A stretch of DNA of 22,968 bases, from NCBI GenBank assembly GCA_002432715.1, contig DJGJ01000023.1, positions 1 to 22,968 on the forward strand. Reading direction: 5' to 3'. Positions 15,999 through 22,968 of this stretch are shown piece by piece (positions within the stretch are counted from its first letter, which is position 1; each line of letters opens with the position of its first letter). The notes beneath the pieces are model-generated. The model saw only the letters and a list, made by a program, of their open reading frames with translations, made no database searches and had not been told where the DNA came from. The position numbers and the translations under genes are program-made. This DNA comes from Sphaerochaeta sp. UBA5849 (lineage in GTDB: Bacteria > Spirochaetota > Spirochaetia > Sphaerochaetales > Sphaerochaetaceae).

Positions 15999-17702
15999 AT
16001 GAAGAAAACGTTGTGTATCGTATTGCTGGTTGCGCTCTTGCTGCCGGTCTCGTTGGTCGCCCAAGGCTCGAAAGAGAGTGCCTCGGCAAAATCTGCTGTT
16101 GAGTATACCCCTGTCGGGACCTTCCCGATCGTGAAGACTCCCATCACGGTGGACATCATGGTCGCACAGCCCCCCTGTGTAGAGGACTTCAACACCAACC
16201 GGTTCACCAAGTACATGGAAGAACTGACCGGTATCAAGGTGAACTACATCATGATCCCTGAACAGGCAGCCACCGAAAAGCTCGCCTTGGTGCTCGCCAG
16301 CGGCGACTACCCTGATGCATTCCTCGGTTTTGCAGTCAACAATACCCTGGAAACCACCTATGGCGCTCAGGAAGGCCTGTTCCTGCCGCTGAACAAGTTC
16401 TACTCCAAGGAGTGGATGCCCAACATGATGAAGGCCTTTGAAGAGTTCCCCGGCGGTATCGGGTTTATGACCAACATCGACGGCAACATCTATTCGCTAC
16501 CCCGCCTTGAAGGCTGCTACCACTGCTCCAACCAGGCAAAGATGTTTGTTTATCAGCCGTTCCTTGACAAGCTCGGCCTGAAAACCCCCACCACCACCGA
16601 TGAGTTCTACCAGGTGCTGAAGGCAATGAAGGAACAGGATGCAAACGGCAACGGCAAGGCAGATGAGATTCCGCTTGCCGGCTCCATCATCGGCTGGTCC
16701 GACCAAGTCGAGCGTTTCTTGCTCAACTCCTTCATTTATTGCGATTTGGATACCAACATCAATGCCAATGCCGACGACAACGTAGGCTATATGATGAATG
16801 GCGGCAAGGTCGACACTGCAGTGAACAAGGCTGCTTTCCGCGAAGGACTTGCCTTCATCAACAAGCTGTACAAGGAAGGCCTGCTCTACAACGGATCCTT
16901 CACCCAGGACTCCAGCCAGCTGACTCAGCTCGTAGAGAGCTCCGCCCAGCCGGTCGTCGGGTTTGTAGCAGGTGGTTGGAGAGGCCAGTTTGCCACCATC
17001 GGTGGGGAGCGCTTCAACAACTTCCGCGCCATCGCTCCCCTGAAGGGACCGGCGGGTGTCCAATACTCGGTTGCCTTCTTCCAGAATCCTGAGATTGGTC
17101 AGCTGGTTCTCAGTTCCGAGACCAAGTATGCAGAGGCTATCATGCGCTACTTCGATTTCATGTACAGCCCCGAGGGCACCTTGCTCCAGCGCAACGGCTT
17201 CAAGGGCGAAGCCTGGGATTGGGCGAAGAGCGACCAGGTCGGTCTTGATGGAAAGCCTGCCGTGTGGCAGCAGCTGAAGCTGTGGAACGACAAGGACCCC
17301 CAGAACGACACCTGGATCCAGACCTATACTGCAGCCATGACACCGTCCTTGAAGAACGGCTTGGCTTCCAAGCCCATGACCCAGGACAACCCTGAGTACT
17401 ACCTGCCGGGAAACAACGAGAAGACCCTCTTTGACGAGACCACCAATCTGTACAAGCCCTACGAGGATACCTCTTTAGAAGTTCCTGTACTGAAGTACAC
17501 CGCCGAAGAGAGTGAGAAGTTCTCGACCGTCAAGCGCGAGCTTGCCAACTATATCCGCCAGAGTGCTGTGAAGTTCATGGTTGGTTCGTTGGATGTCAAC
17601 GACGACAAGGTATGGAACGAGTACATCGCAAACCTGGAGAAGCTGCAGTTGAAGTCTGTGTTGGACATCATGAATACTGCTTATGCTCGCCAGTACAAAT
17701 AA
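15999..17702 (+). CDS. Extracellular oligosaccharide-binding protein, LplA-like
   Basis: This large solute-binding protein has 567 residues, longer than the 418 of the other binding protein in this window. That is typical for partners of LplB/YtcP permeases. The signal peptide is MKKTLCIVLLVALLLPVSLVA followed by QGSKES. No lipobox cysteine sits at the cleavage site, so the mature protein is probably free in the periplasm. AATAGGAGGAATCC gives a strong ribosome site. A DANGNGKADE segment in the first half resembles a calcium-binding loop, seen in alginate- and polysaccharide-binding relatives. It sits between the permeases and the sulfatase, so the ligand is probably a sulfated oligosaccharide. 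Confidence 0.93.
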   Translation: MKKTLCIVLLVALLLPVSLVAQGSKESASAKSAVEYTPVGTFPIVKTPITVDIMVAQPPCVEDFNTNRFTKYMEELTGIKVNYIMIPEQAATEKLALVLASGDYPDAFLGFAVNNTLETTYGAQEGLFLPLNKFYSKEWMPNMMKAFEEFPGGIGFMTNIDGNIYSLPRLEGCYHCSNQAKMFVYQPFLDKLGLKTPTTTDEFYQVLKAMKEQDANGNGKADEIPLAGSIIGWSDQVERFLLNSFIYCDLDTNINANADDNVGYMMNGGKVDTAVNKAAFREGLAFINKLYKEGLLYNGSFTQDSSQLTQLVESSAQPVVGFVAGGWRGQFATIGGERFNNFRAIAPLKGPAGVQYSVAFFQNPEIGQLVLSSETKYAEAIMRYFDFMYSPEGTLLQRNGFKGEAWDWAKSDQVGLDGKPAVWQQLKLWNDKDPQNDTWIQTYTAAMTPSLKNGLASKPMTQDNPEYYLPGNNEKTLFDETTNLYKPYEDTSLEVPVLKYTAEESEKFSTVKRELANYIRQSAVKFMVGSLDVNDDKVWNEYIANLEKLQLKSVLDIMNTAYARQYK

Positions 17703-17713
17703 GCAAATACACT

Positions 17714-17740
17714 AGCAGAGGGCCCTCGAGGCCCTGTGCT
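17714..17740 (+). repeat. Hairpin between binding-protein and sulfatase genes
   Basis: AGCAGAGGGCC and GGCCCTGTGCT pair as 6 bp plus 4 bp around a single G-G mismatch, with a 5-base loop. It begins 12 bases after the binding-protein stop. There is no T-run. It likely stabilises the upstream message and reduces read-through into the sulfatase gene. Confidence 0.6.
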
Positions 17741-17762
17741 GTGTCTAGGGAGGGGTGGACAG

Positions 17763-19229
17763 GTGCGAAAGAAGCCGAACATCGTCTATATACTTGCAGA
17801 TGACCTGGGCTATGGTGATGTCTCATCGCTGAACCCCGATTGTCCTTTCGTCACCACCCACTTCGACCGCTTGGCACAACAAGGCATGTGTTTTACCGAT
17901 GCACATGCCACCAGTGCTGTATGCACTCCCAGCCGGTACAGCATCATAACCGGGCGCTACAACTGGCGTTCACAGCTGAAAAGCTATGTGCTGGGAGGCT
18001 TCTCTGCCCCCTTGATTGATGAGAACAGGAAAACCGTCGCCCAGCTTCTTAAGAAGGGCGGATACGCCACCCATGCAGTAGGCAAGTGGCACCTGGGCAT
18101 GGACCTTCCCAAACAAGATGGTTTTGTTGAAGCAGCTGAGTTCGGCGACAGCCATCCGATCGACTATACCAAGCCCATCAAGGGCGGGCCGACTAGTGTG
18201 GGGTTCGACTCCTATTATGGGATCAGCGGGTCTCTGGACATGCCCCCCTATGTCTATATCAAGGACGACCGGTTCACCGCTGTTCCCACCAAAACTACAA
18301 AAGGAACAGGCAAGGGCTTTTGGCGCGAGGGCCTGACCGCCGACGATTTTGTGCATGAAGAGGTCCTGGACCATCTCACAGACAAGGCCTTGGAGGTGAT
18401 CAGGGAGAACAAGGATCGACCGTTTTTTCTCTATTTCGCCCTCCCGGCACCCCATACACCCATTCTTCCCCATCCCAATTTCAGAGGGAAATCGAACACA
18501 AATGCCTATGGGGATTTTGTCCTGCACTGCGATGATGTGGTGGGCAGGGTGCTCGATACGCTCAAGGAAAGCGACATCGACGAACATACCTTGGTAATCT
18601 TCACCAGCGACAACGGCTGTTCCCCGATGGCTGATTTTGCGGAGCTGGCACGGTTCGGACACAACCCCAGCTATCATTTCAGGGGTATGAAGTCGGATAT
18701 TTTCGAAGGAGGCCACCGGGTGCCGCTTCTGATGCGCTGGCCTGAAGTGATAGAACCGCATTCAATTTCCAACCACCTTGTCTGCCTTTCTGATTTCTAT
18801 GCAACTGCAGCCGATATCTTAGACCTCGGCTTGGTCGAGGATGAGGCGGTTGACAGTGTGAGCTTGCTGCCGCTGCTCTCAGACAGCACTCACCCTGAAG
18901 TACGCGGTTCTTTGGTCCATCAGAGCATCGACGGCTCACTCTCCCTTCGAAAGGGGAAGTACAAGCTTGAGATGTGCAAGGGCTCGGGGGGGTGGTCATA
19001 CCCTGCCAGCAGCAGTATGGATGAACAAGGACTTCCTTCAGTTCAGTTGTACGACTTGGATTGTGATATCGCAGAAACGGTGAATGTGCAGGCCGAGCAC
19101 CCGGATGTGGTGGCGGCTATGCGAACAGAGCTTGCCTTCATCGTCAGGGAGGGCAGAAGTACACCCGGCCCTCGGCAGCACAACGACGGGGTTGCTGTCT
19201 GGGAGACGGTATCGTGGCTTTCTGATTGA
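17763..19229 (+). CDS. Formylglycine-dependent sulfatase
   Basis: This 488-residue type I sulfatase carries the maturation motif CTPSR at 54-58, where C54 would be oxidised to formylglycine. Metal and active-site residues are D13-D14 (ILADDLGYGD), GKWHLG at 107-112, H231 in PAPHTP, and D283-N284 in FTSDNG. I chose the GTG at 17763, seven bases after AGGGAGGGG; a GTG at 17736 would place that ribosome site inside the protein. The sequence starts directly with the conserved core (RKKPNIVYILADD), so there is no signal peptide and the enzyme should be cytoplasmic. Together with the divergent fucosidase it points to a sulfated fucose-rich or mucin-like glycan. A maturase (FGE or anSME) must be encoded elsewhere. 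Confidence 0.94.
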   Translation: MRKKPNIVYILADDLGYGDVSSLNPDCPFVTTHFDRLAQQGMCFTDAHATSAVCTPSRYSIITGRYNWRSQLKSYVLGGFSAPLIDENRKTVAQLLKKGGYATHAVGKWHLGMDLPKQDGFVEAAEFGDSHPIDYTKPIKGGPTSVGFDSYYGISGSLDMPPYVYIKDDRFTAVPTKTTKGTGKGFWREGLTADDFVHEEVLDHLTDKALEVIRENKDRPFFLYFALPAPHTPILPHPNFRGKSNTNAYGDFVLHCDDVVGRVLDTLKESDIDEHTLVIFTSDNGCSPMADFAELARFGHNPSYHFRGMKSDIFEGGHRVPLLMRWPEVIEPHSISNHLVCLSDFYATAADILDLGLVEDEAVDSVSLLPLLSDSTHPEVRGSLVHQSIDGSLSLRKGKYKLEMCKGSGGWSYPASSSMDEQGLPSVQLYDLDCDIAETVNVQAEHPDVVAAMRTELAFIVREGRSTPGPRQHNDGVAVWETVSWLSD

Positions 19230-19258
19230 CTCTTTTTCCCGCGGATTGGAGGTTCTCT

Positions 19259-19282
19259 ATGGTATACTTGAACAACCTATGA
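19259..19282 (+). CDS. Seven-codon leader ORF (MVYLNNL) coupled to the AraC-type gene
   Basis: An ATG at 19259 sits six bases after a perfect GGAGG (19248-19252) and reads seven codons to a TGA at 19280-19282. This TGA overlaps the regulator ATG at 19279 as ATGA. The regulator itself has no ribosome site at normal distance. Ribosomes loaded on the leader would therefore deliver translation to the regulator. The alternative is a TTG start at 19246 in the regulator frame, but its ribosome site would be poor. Confidence 0.5.
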   Translation: MVYLNNL

Positions 19283-21510
19283 GAAAAGCTGAGCACAAAA
19301 TCCCTGCATCCAGAACACTGCTGTTGTTTCTACCCGCCCTCATACTCTGTTTTGTCATTCTCATTCTCGCCCAAAACTGGATGTTGATGACCGTGCGCAG
19401 GGACAAGCAGGAGCAGACCTATTCGATGCTGCACCTCATCCGTTCCACCACCGACCTTTCCTTGGACCAGATGTATAAGCTCAGCCAGATGCTGCTCTTG
19501 GACAACGATATCGCCAAATTCATCTATCAGGGTGAAATTGAGAGTGGCTCGATCGATATTCAGACCCTCATCGATGCAAAAGGCGTTCTGCCTACGGCAA
19601 CGAACATCAATGCCATGCTTGCGGAGGTGTACATCTACTCCAACCGCAGCGGCTATATCCTTTCCTCCCAGAATGCTTTTTTGGAACCGGAGAAAATGTA
19701 CCCTTCCATGTTCGCATTCGAAGGTTTGAACTACCGCCAGTTCCGCAGCAAGTACCTGACACCCGCCTTCAACCGTTCCTTCTTTCCCCAAACTGAAGCC
19801 TTGGTGCACGGGAGAAATCGGTCGGTCATTCCCATGGTCCAAACGTTTCCTTTGAACAATCCTGCCGCCAATGCAGGCAAGATCATGCTATTGCTCGATA
19901 GCAGTTATATCGCCGACTTGCTTTCGCAGCAGATAGAGGGGGCGAGTCCCACCGTCTATGTCACCGACAGCAAGGGCAATGTGATCACCTACTCGGGCGA
20001 CCCGGCTTTCATTCTGGGCGACGGGTATGCCGACGGACAGCACCGTGTTTTCGTCGATGGTCAGGAGTATGTGCTGTCCTCTCTCTCCTCAAGCACAAGC
20101 GGTTTGCGGTTCTTCAGCCTGCTCTCGCTTAAGGACATCAATGCCATGCTCAATCCCATGTGGCCGGTGTTAGTGATCGTTAGTATTGCGATGTTCCTGC
20201 TGCTCTCCTTCTTTGCCGTGTATATGCTTGCACGCAGCAACCGCCACTGGACCGAATTGCTTGGTTTGGTCGATGTAAGCGGGAAACCGCTTCCCTATGA
20301 GCAGGCGGTCGGGTACATCAAGAATATTGTCGAGGAGGACCGAAGCAAGGTCCGCCAAGCCGGAGGGACTCCCTTCATCACCGATACCTTTTTCCGTCGC
20401 CTGATACATGGGAAAATGCTGGGGACAGCAGAGATTCAGGCGATGCTCAAGCAGGTGCAGAAGGATATCGACCTCAATTCTCCCAACACCTTCCAAATGG
20501 TGCATATCGCCATCCACGATGTGCAGGACTTTCTTTCCAGCGATCGGCTGGAGGACATCGACTTCACCCGTATCGCCGCCCAGAAGCAGGCAATGCGTGC
20601 ATTTGGCCAGCAGTTCTACCTCTATATGGACTTTTCGTTCTCGATTTGGATCATGCTCTGGCATAAAGACGGCCGCTTTCTCGACGAGCAGATCGACCAG
20701 TTCTACAAGGAGTTCATCCAGGTTTCTCCTTGTATTACCAGCATGGCGGTCAGTTCGGCCAAGCACAGCCTCGATGAGATTTTCTCGGCAACCAACGAAT
20801 GCAGCGAGATACAGCAGAGTCTGCTCAGTGAAAAGCAGGTGGATGTCATGCGCTGCTATACCGAGTTGAGCCTCAAGCGTGAGCCCTACCACTATACACT
20901 TGATATGGAGCGCAAGCTCTCAGGAGCTGTCATGAAAGGGGAGATGCAGGCCCTCGAGGAGATCCTGAGGGCCATCGAGCAGGACAACTTCATTTCCAGG
21001 AATCTGGGTCCTGAGGAACATGCCAATCTCATGAAAGTTCTCTACGCCACGGCGATAAAGCTCAGTCAGAGTCTTAGGCTGACACTGCACCAATCAGTAT
21101 TTGAGTCGTTTTCCGAGGTCAAGCAGTTCTTTTTCTCCCAGGCTGTGGCCATCAACCGGGCAAAAAGCGACAAGGATGAGGTGCTTGTCCAACGAATCGT
21201 CGGTTATATACATGACCACTATACCGATCCTGGCTTGAACCTCTCGAACATGGCGACTGAATTTGGCTTGAAGGAGAGCTTTCTCTACCACTTCATGCAG
21301 ACCCGAATGGAGACATCGTTTGCCCAGTATCTGGAGGCCTACCGTCTCGAGCGCGCCCTTGCCTTGTTTGCCGAGAAGCAGATGACGATCAGTGAGATCA
21401 CCTCCTTCTGCGGGTACTCCAATGCCCAGACGTTCCGTAGGGCATTTCAGAAACGCTATGGAATGCTTCCTTCCGATTACCAGAAAACGGTCCTGTATCA
21501 GAAGAAGTAA
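19279..21510 (+). CDS. Membrane-anchored AraC-family transcriptional regulator
   Basis: This 743-residue one-component sensor has a first membrane segment at about 12-37 and an extracytoplasmic region of roughly 255 residues. A second membrane segment lies at about 294-318 (MWPVLVIVSIAMFLLLSFF). A long cytoplasmic linker leads to a C-terminal AraC DNA-binding domain in the last 105 residues. That domain contains LNLSNMATEFGLKESFLYHF and ITSFCGYSNAQTFRRAF, the two helix-turn-helix units. Such proteins commonly sit beside LplABC-type transporters and activate them in response to an extracellular sugar. Its likely target is the divergent region at 13915-14123. It follows the sulfatase by 49 bases and is probably in the same transcript. 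The start is not certain because its own ribosome site is weak. Confidence 0.92.
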   Translation: MRKAEHKIPASRTLLLFLPALILCFVILILAQNWMLMTVRRDKQEQTYSMLHLIRSTTDLSLDQMYKLSQMLLLDNDIAKFIYQGEIESGSIDIQTLIDAKGVLPTATNINAMLAEVYIYSNRSGYILSSQNAFLEPEKMYPSMFAFEGLNYRQFRSKYLTPAFNRSFFPQTEALVHGRNRSVIPMVQTFPLNNPAANAGKIMLLLDSSYIADLLSQQIEGASPTVYVTDSKGNVITYSGDPAFILGDGYADGQHRVFVDGQEYVLSSLSSSTSGLRFFSLLSLKDINAMLNPMWPVLVIVSIAMFLLLSFFAVYMLARSNRHWTELLGLVDVSGKPLPYEQAVGYIKNIVEEDRSKVRQAGGTPFITDTFFRRLIHGKMLGTAEIQAMLKQVQKDIDLNSPNTFQMVHIAIHDVQDFLSSDRLEDIDFTRIAAQKQAMRAFGQQFYLYMDFSFSIWIMLWHKDGRFLDEQIDQFYKEFIQVSPCITSMAVSSAKHSLDEIFSATNECSEIQQSLLSEKQVDVMRCYTELSLKREPYHYTLDMERKLSGAVMKGEMQALEEILRAIEQDNFISRNLGPEEHANLMKVLYATAIKLSQSLRLTLHQSVFESFSEVKQFFFSQAVAINRAKSDKDEVLVQRIVGYIHDHYTDPGLNLSNMATEFGLKESFLYHFMQTRMETSFAQYLEAYRLERALALFAEKQMTISEITSFCGYSNAQTFRRAFQKRYGMLPSDYQKTVLYQKK

Positions 21511-21523
21511 AAGGGACGTAAAA

Positions 21524-21554
21524 TGGATATCATCAAGCTGTAGTGTGATATACT
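21524..21554 (+). promoter_or_regulatory. Extended -10 promoter of the HipA-like gene
   Basis: TGATATACT (21546-21554) is an extended -10 element. A weak -35 candidate, TGGATA at 21524-21529, matches TTGACA at four of six positions with a 19-base spacer. This gives the HipA-like gene a start independent of the glycan operon. Confidence 0.5.
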
Positions 21555-21582
21555 GATTAGCAATGAAGCATGGGAGTCCTTA

Positions 21583-22785
21583 ATGATACCTGCCAAGTAT
21601 ATTTGCATGCATAGGGATGATGAAGTCGCCGTATTGGAATTCAATACGGAGGACGGGTATCTTCTTCGAGTCTTGGAAACAAGAAATAAGCATTTGGTCC
21701 CCTGCCGGGCACACATCAACGCTCAAAATTTTGCTGCATGGTGGCGAGATCGGGCGGTTCCCAAGACTCAAGGCTTTATTCTAGAGGTTTTGCGACAATA
21801 CAATATTCCCACTACTCAGAGCTTCTTGCTAAGGAATCTAGGGTTGAGCTTGAACGACCATTACTGGGTCAAGCCGCTTGAGAGTTCCTTGCAATGGGAT
21901 GATGTCAGCTTGTTTTCCAACAATTTCATCGAGGGTTTCTCAGTATTGCAGGACGCCACCCAGTTCAGCTCTTTTTCCCCTTCTGCCTCCACAGGGGGTG
22001 ATCTTCCAAAGAAATGGGTGATCAAGGGTGGAATACGATACCTCATAAAGGATAGTGTAGGGCTTTCTGTTCAACAAAGCTTGAATGAGGTGTTTGCGAC
22101 AGCTATTCACGCATCGCAGCAACAAAGTGGCAAGTATGTTCCTTATGAATTGGTACAGGAGAAAACCAATGGTCGACTTGCCTGTTCGTGTGCCTGCTTT
22201 ACTTCCAATGTTTTGGAGTTCATTCCCGCATGGGACTTGGTTGGCAGTGAATCCTTGGCAAAGAGCTCTCCTTTGTTTAGCCGGTTCATAGCCAAGGCAA
22301 TTGAAGGTGGTTTGGGAGAGGATGAGGTGTATTCTTTTCTGGATTATCAGATTGTCACCGATTTCCTGCTTTCCAATGTCGACCGGCATTTGAATAACTT
22401 TGGTGTGCTAAGGGATACCCATACATTGGATTTTGTTGGTATGGCTCCCATATTCGATTCGGGTAATTCAATGTTTTATCAGAATCCTCTGATTGCCAAG
22501 TCTCCGATGGAACTCTTGAAGTTGCAGACCCATGGATTTTTCACAACCGAACGACGACATGTCGAACATGTGAGAAACCTTGGCTGTGTCGATGTTTCTC
22601 TCTTGCCTACTGAAGAGGATGCAAAGCTTCTCTATGCGCAAGACATGGTTCTCCACGCAACCGGGTATGACGCCATTATTGCTCAAGGATATCGCTGGAA
22701 AACAGCGTTTCTTGAGGAGCTGCAGAGTGGAGTCAGCTTTGGAACACTGTATAAGAGAATATGCTCAGAAGTAAGGAATGGGTAG
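21583..22785 (+). CDS. HipA-like kinase-fold protein
   Basis: This 400-residue protein resembles the HipA-like group often annotated just as HipA domain protein or, wrongly, excisionase. The C-terminal two thirds holds kinase-type motifs: a glycine-containing loop STGGDLPKKW at 136-145, a candidate ATP lysine K156 in YLIKD, the catalytic-loop-like VDRHLNNFG at 266-274, and a metal-binding-like FDSGNS at 291-296. No HipB-like helix-turn-helix antitoxin gene is found next to it, unlike classical hipBA pairs. The first 130 residues match no family I know. GGGAG lies six bases before the ATG. Base composition is lower in GC than the glycan genes. The target is unknown; candidates are a toxin-like kinase or a regulator of host physiology. 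Confidence 0.75.
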   Translation: MIPAKYICMHRDDEVAVLEFNTEDGYLLRVLETRNKHLVPCRAHINAQNFAAWWRDRAVPKTQGFILEVLRQYNIPTTQSFLLRNLGLSLNDHYWVKPLESSLQWDDVSLFSNNFIEGFSVLQDATQFSSFSPSASTGGDLPKKWVIKGGIRYLIKDSVGLSVQQSLNEVFATAIHASQQQSGKYVPYELVQEKTNGRLACSCACFTSNVLEFIPAWDLVGSESLAKSSPLFSRFIAKAIEGGLGEDEVYSFLDYQIVTDFLLSNVDRHLNNFGVLRDTHTLDFVGMAPIFDSGNSMFYQNPLIAKSPMELLKLQTHGFFTTERRHVEHVRNLGCVDVSLLPTEEDAKLLYAQDMVLHATGYDAIIAQGYRWKTAFLEELQSGVSFGTLYKRICSEVRNG

Positions 22786-22968
22786 GCATAGTAAATTCCA
22801 GACATGAGAATATTCGAAATTGTTGATAATCTGCAAAAAATCGTATAAGCGTTGACCGCTATTTCTGAGCATTGTACCATCAATTGAGGGGGTGCTGGAG
22901 AGAGCTGCAAACTTGGTGGGCAACCACTACAAGCCTGCACAGAACTAACCCACATTCCTCACCCTTTA
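22786..22968. other. Intergenic end of window
   Basis: About 180 bases follow the HipA-like gene. I see no convincing terminator or promoter. A short open stretch without a good start codon (22856-22948) ends in LERAANLVGNHYKPAQN and could be a decayed gene tail, but I cannot place it. Confidence 0.4.

Noticed and set aside
17736..17762. Upstream GTG start for the sulfatase
   Set aside because: It would encode the ribosome binding site inside the protein and overlap the hairpin arm. The GTG at 17763 has ideal spacing and starts right before the conserved core.
19263..19268. TATACT just before the AraC-type gene as a -10 box
   Set aside because: No acceptable -35 box lies 16-19 bases upstream (the nearest TTGACT at 19226 is 31 bases away), and a start there would remove the only good ribosome site.
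22683..22955. Minus-strand open frame of 90 codons at the window end
   Set aside because: It overlaps the 3' end of the HipA-like gene, has no ribosome site that I can see and no family resemblance.

Overview
The window looks like chromosomal DNA of a free-living, carbohydrate-fermenting spirochaete of the Sphaerochaeta type. This is an inference. It rests on solute-binding proteins whose signal peptides end in A-G-T-K-E-E or Q-G-S-K-E-S without a lipobox cysteine, on several CUT1-type sugar ABC transporters, and on strong AGGAGG-type ribosome binding sites. The window holds 16 well-supported protein genes and no RNA genes. It is almost entirely coding.

Region 1 (1-3612, + strand, visibly AT-richer than the rest) is a phosphonate biosynthesis operon. 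A cytidylyltransferase fused to phosphoenolpyruvate mutase, a phosphonopyruvate decarboxylase and an iron-type alcohol dehydrogenase follow each other with a 9-base gap and then a 4-base overlap. Together they should convert PEP to phosphonopyruvate, phosphonoacetaldehyde and 2-hydroxyethylphosphonate (HEP). The fused N-terminal domain could then activate HEP as HEP-CMP, as Fom1 does in fosfomycin biosynthesis. The operon probably continues upstream of the window.

Region 2 (3737-10259, - strand) is a classical sugar-uptake operon read right to left: solute-binding protein, MalF-type permease, MalG-type permease, GH31 alpha-glycosidase and a LacI-family regulator. A near-consensus promoter (TTGACA, 18 bases, TATACT) lies at its head. 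The perfect palindrome AAAACGTTTT sits at the expected transcription start, so the LacI protein probably represses its own operon.

Region 3 (10314-21510) is a divergent locus for a sulfated, fucose-containing glycan. Leftward lie GH29 alpha-L-fucosidase, CutC and an M81 (MlrC-like) metallopeptidase, joined by two ATGA overlaps and closed by a strong terminator at 10314-10347. Rightward lie two LplB/YtcP-type permeases, a large solute-binding protein, a formylglycine-type sulfatase and a membrane-anchored AraC-family regulator. The roughly 210-base divergent control region has nested inverted repeats that place the same TTGACT-containing element facing outward on both sides. The sulfatase and fucosidase both lack signal peptides. 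This fits import of an intact sulfated oligosaccharide followed by cytoplasmic breakdown.

Region 4 (21511-22968) holds a HipA-like kinase-fold gene with its own extended -10 promoter and no HipB-like partner in view, then about 180 bases with only a possible gene remnant.

The most interesting points are the HEP-CMP-type phosphonate operon, the mirror-symmetric divergent promoter, the coupled fucosidase-CutC-M81 operon, and a seven-codon leader ORF that overlaps the start of the AraC gene.
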